From the NCBI GenBank assembly GCA_021813065.1, contig JAKALZ010000106.1:1-6270 (forward strand): a DNA stretch of 6,270 nucleotides. Direction: 5' to 3'. The position numbers and the translations under genes are program-made. This DNA comes from a bacterium. Its GTDB lineage: Bacteria; Spirochaetota; Spirochaetia; Treponematales; Rectinemataceae. The notes beneath the pieces were generated by a model. The model saw nothing but the letters and a program-made list of their open reading frames with translations, was not told where the DNA came from and did no database searches. Within the stretch, counting starts at the first letter, position 1; every line of letters begins with the position of its first letter. Positions 6,190 to 6,270 of this stretch are shown piece by piece.

Positions 6190-6270
6190 GCACAACACCC
6201 GTGATCACCGAGTACCGCGTATATCCCGTCGCGGGATACGACTCGATGCTGCTCACGCTGAGCGGTGCGC
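6186..6270 (+). CDS. gudD: D-glucarate dehydratase, N-terminal fragment cut by the window edge
   Basis: Only 28 codons are visible. They read MSTTPVITEY followed by RVYPVAGYDSMLLTLSGA, which closely follows my recollection of the N terminus of E. coli GudD (TTPVVTE, then PVAGHDSML and LSGAHAPF). GudD is an enolase-superfamily enzyme that dehydrates D-glucarate to 5-dehydro-4-deoxy-D-glucarate in the cytosol. The catalytic residues lie outside the window. The start at 6186 is chosen from the AAGGGA spacing and the match to the E. coli N terminus; ATG at 6180 would add only Met-Ala. It is divergent from the DapA-like/iclR pair and has its own consensus promoter. The assignment rests on a short but distinctive stretch. 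A galactarate- or idarate-active relative (GudX-like) would look similar here. Confidence 0.85.
   Translation, partial: MSTTPVITEYRVYPVAGYDSMLLTLSGA

Noticed and set aside
6068..6256. A 62-codon minus-strand frame across the gudD promoter and start
   Set aside because: It runs antisense through a consensus promoter and the gudD N terminus, and shows no family features.

Overview
The window reads as a chromosomal stretch from a bacterium with moderately GC-rich coding sequence and a sharply AT-rich regulatory gap. The MetK sequence has a flavour I associate with Spirochaetota, but that is a weak inference from memory, and I cannot place the organism more precisely. There is no mobile element, CRISPR array, tRNA or rRNA gene. 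Five genes are complete or nearly so, and a sixth is cut by the right edge.

Left part (1-1284): the end of metK (S-adenosylmethionine synthase, + strand), missing about ten N-terminal codons. It converges on a minus-strand operon. A strong symmetrical hairpin at 1242-1281 lies between them and can terminate transcription from both sides.

Middle (1282-4239): tldD and tldE (also called pmbA), minus strand. They encode the two subunits of the TldD/TldE zinc peptidase and are joined by an ATGA stop/start overlap. TldD carries the HExxxH zinc motif. TldE lacks it and has an unusual low-complexity Ala/Ser/Thr-rich stretch in its middle. A 92-nt gap upstream of tldD holds a possible extended -10 promoter, but no convincing terminator separates it from the gene before it.

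Right part (4265-6270): a sugar-acid module. A class I aldolase/dehydratase of the DapA/NanA superfamily and an IclR-type regulator form a tight minus-strand pair. Facing away from them is the first part (28 codons) of gudD, D-glucarate dehydratase, which runs off the window. The two directions are driven by back-to-back near-consensus sigma-70 promoters (TTGACA-N17-TAAAAT and TTGACA-N18-TATAAT). Exactly midway between the two -35 boxes lies an AT-rich dyad built from four TTATAA hexamers. The simplest model is that GudD dehydrates D-glucarate to 5-dehydro-4-deoxy-D-glucarate, the DapA-like enzyme processes that product, and the IclR protein controls both promoters through the dyad.

The most notable points are the symmetrical control region, the atypical active-site loop of the DapA-like enzyme, a His-to-Tyr change in a near-invariant MetK catalytic motif, the insert in TldE, and a possible 12-codon leader overlapping the gudD start.
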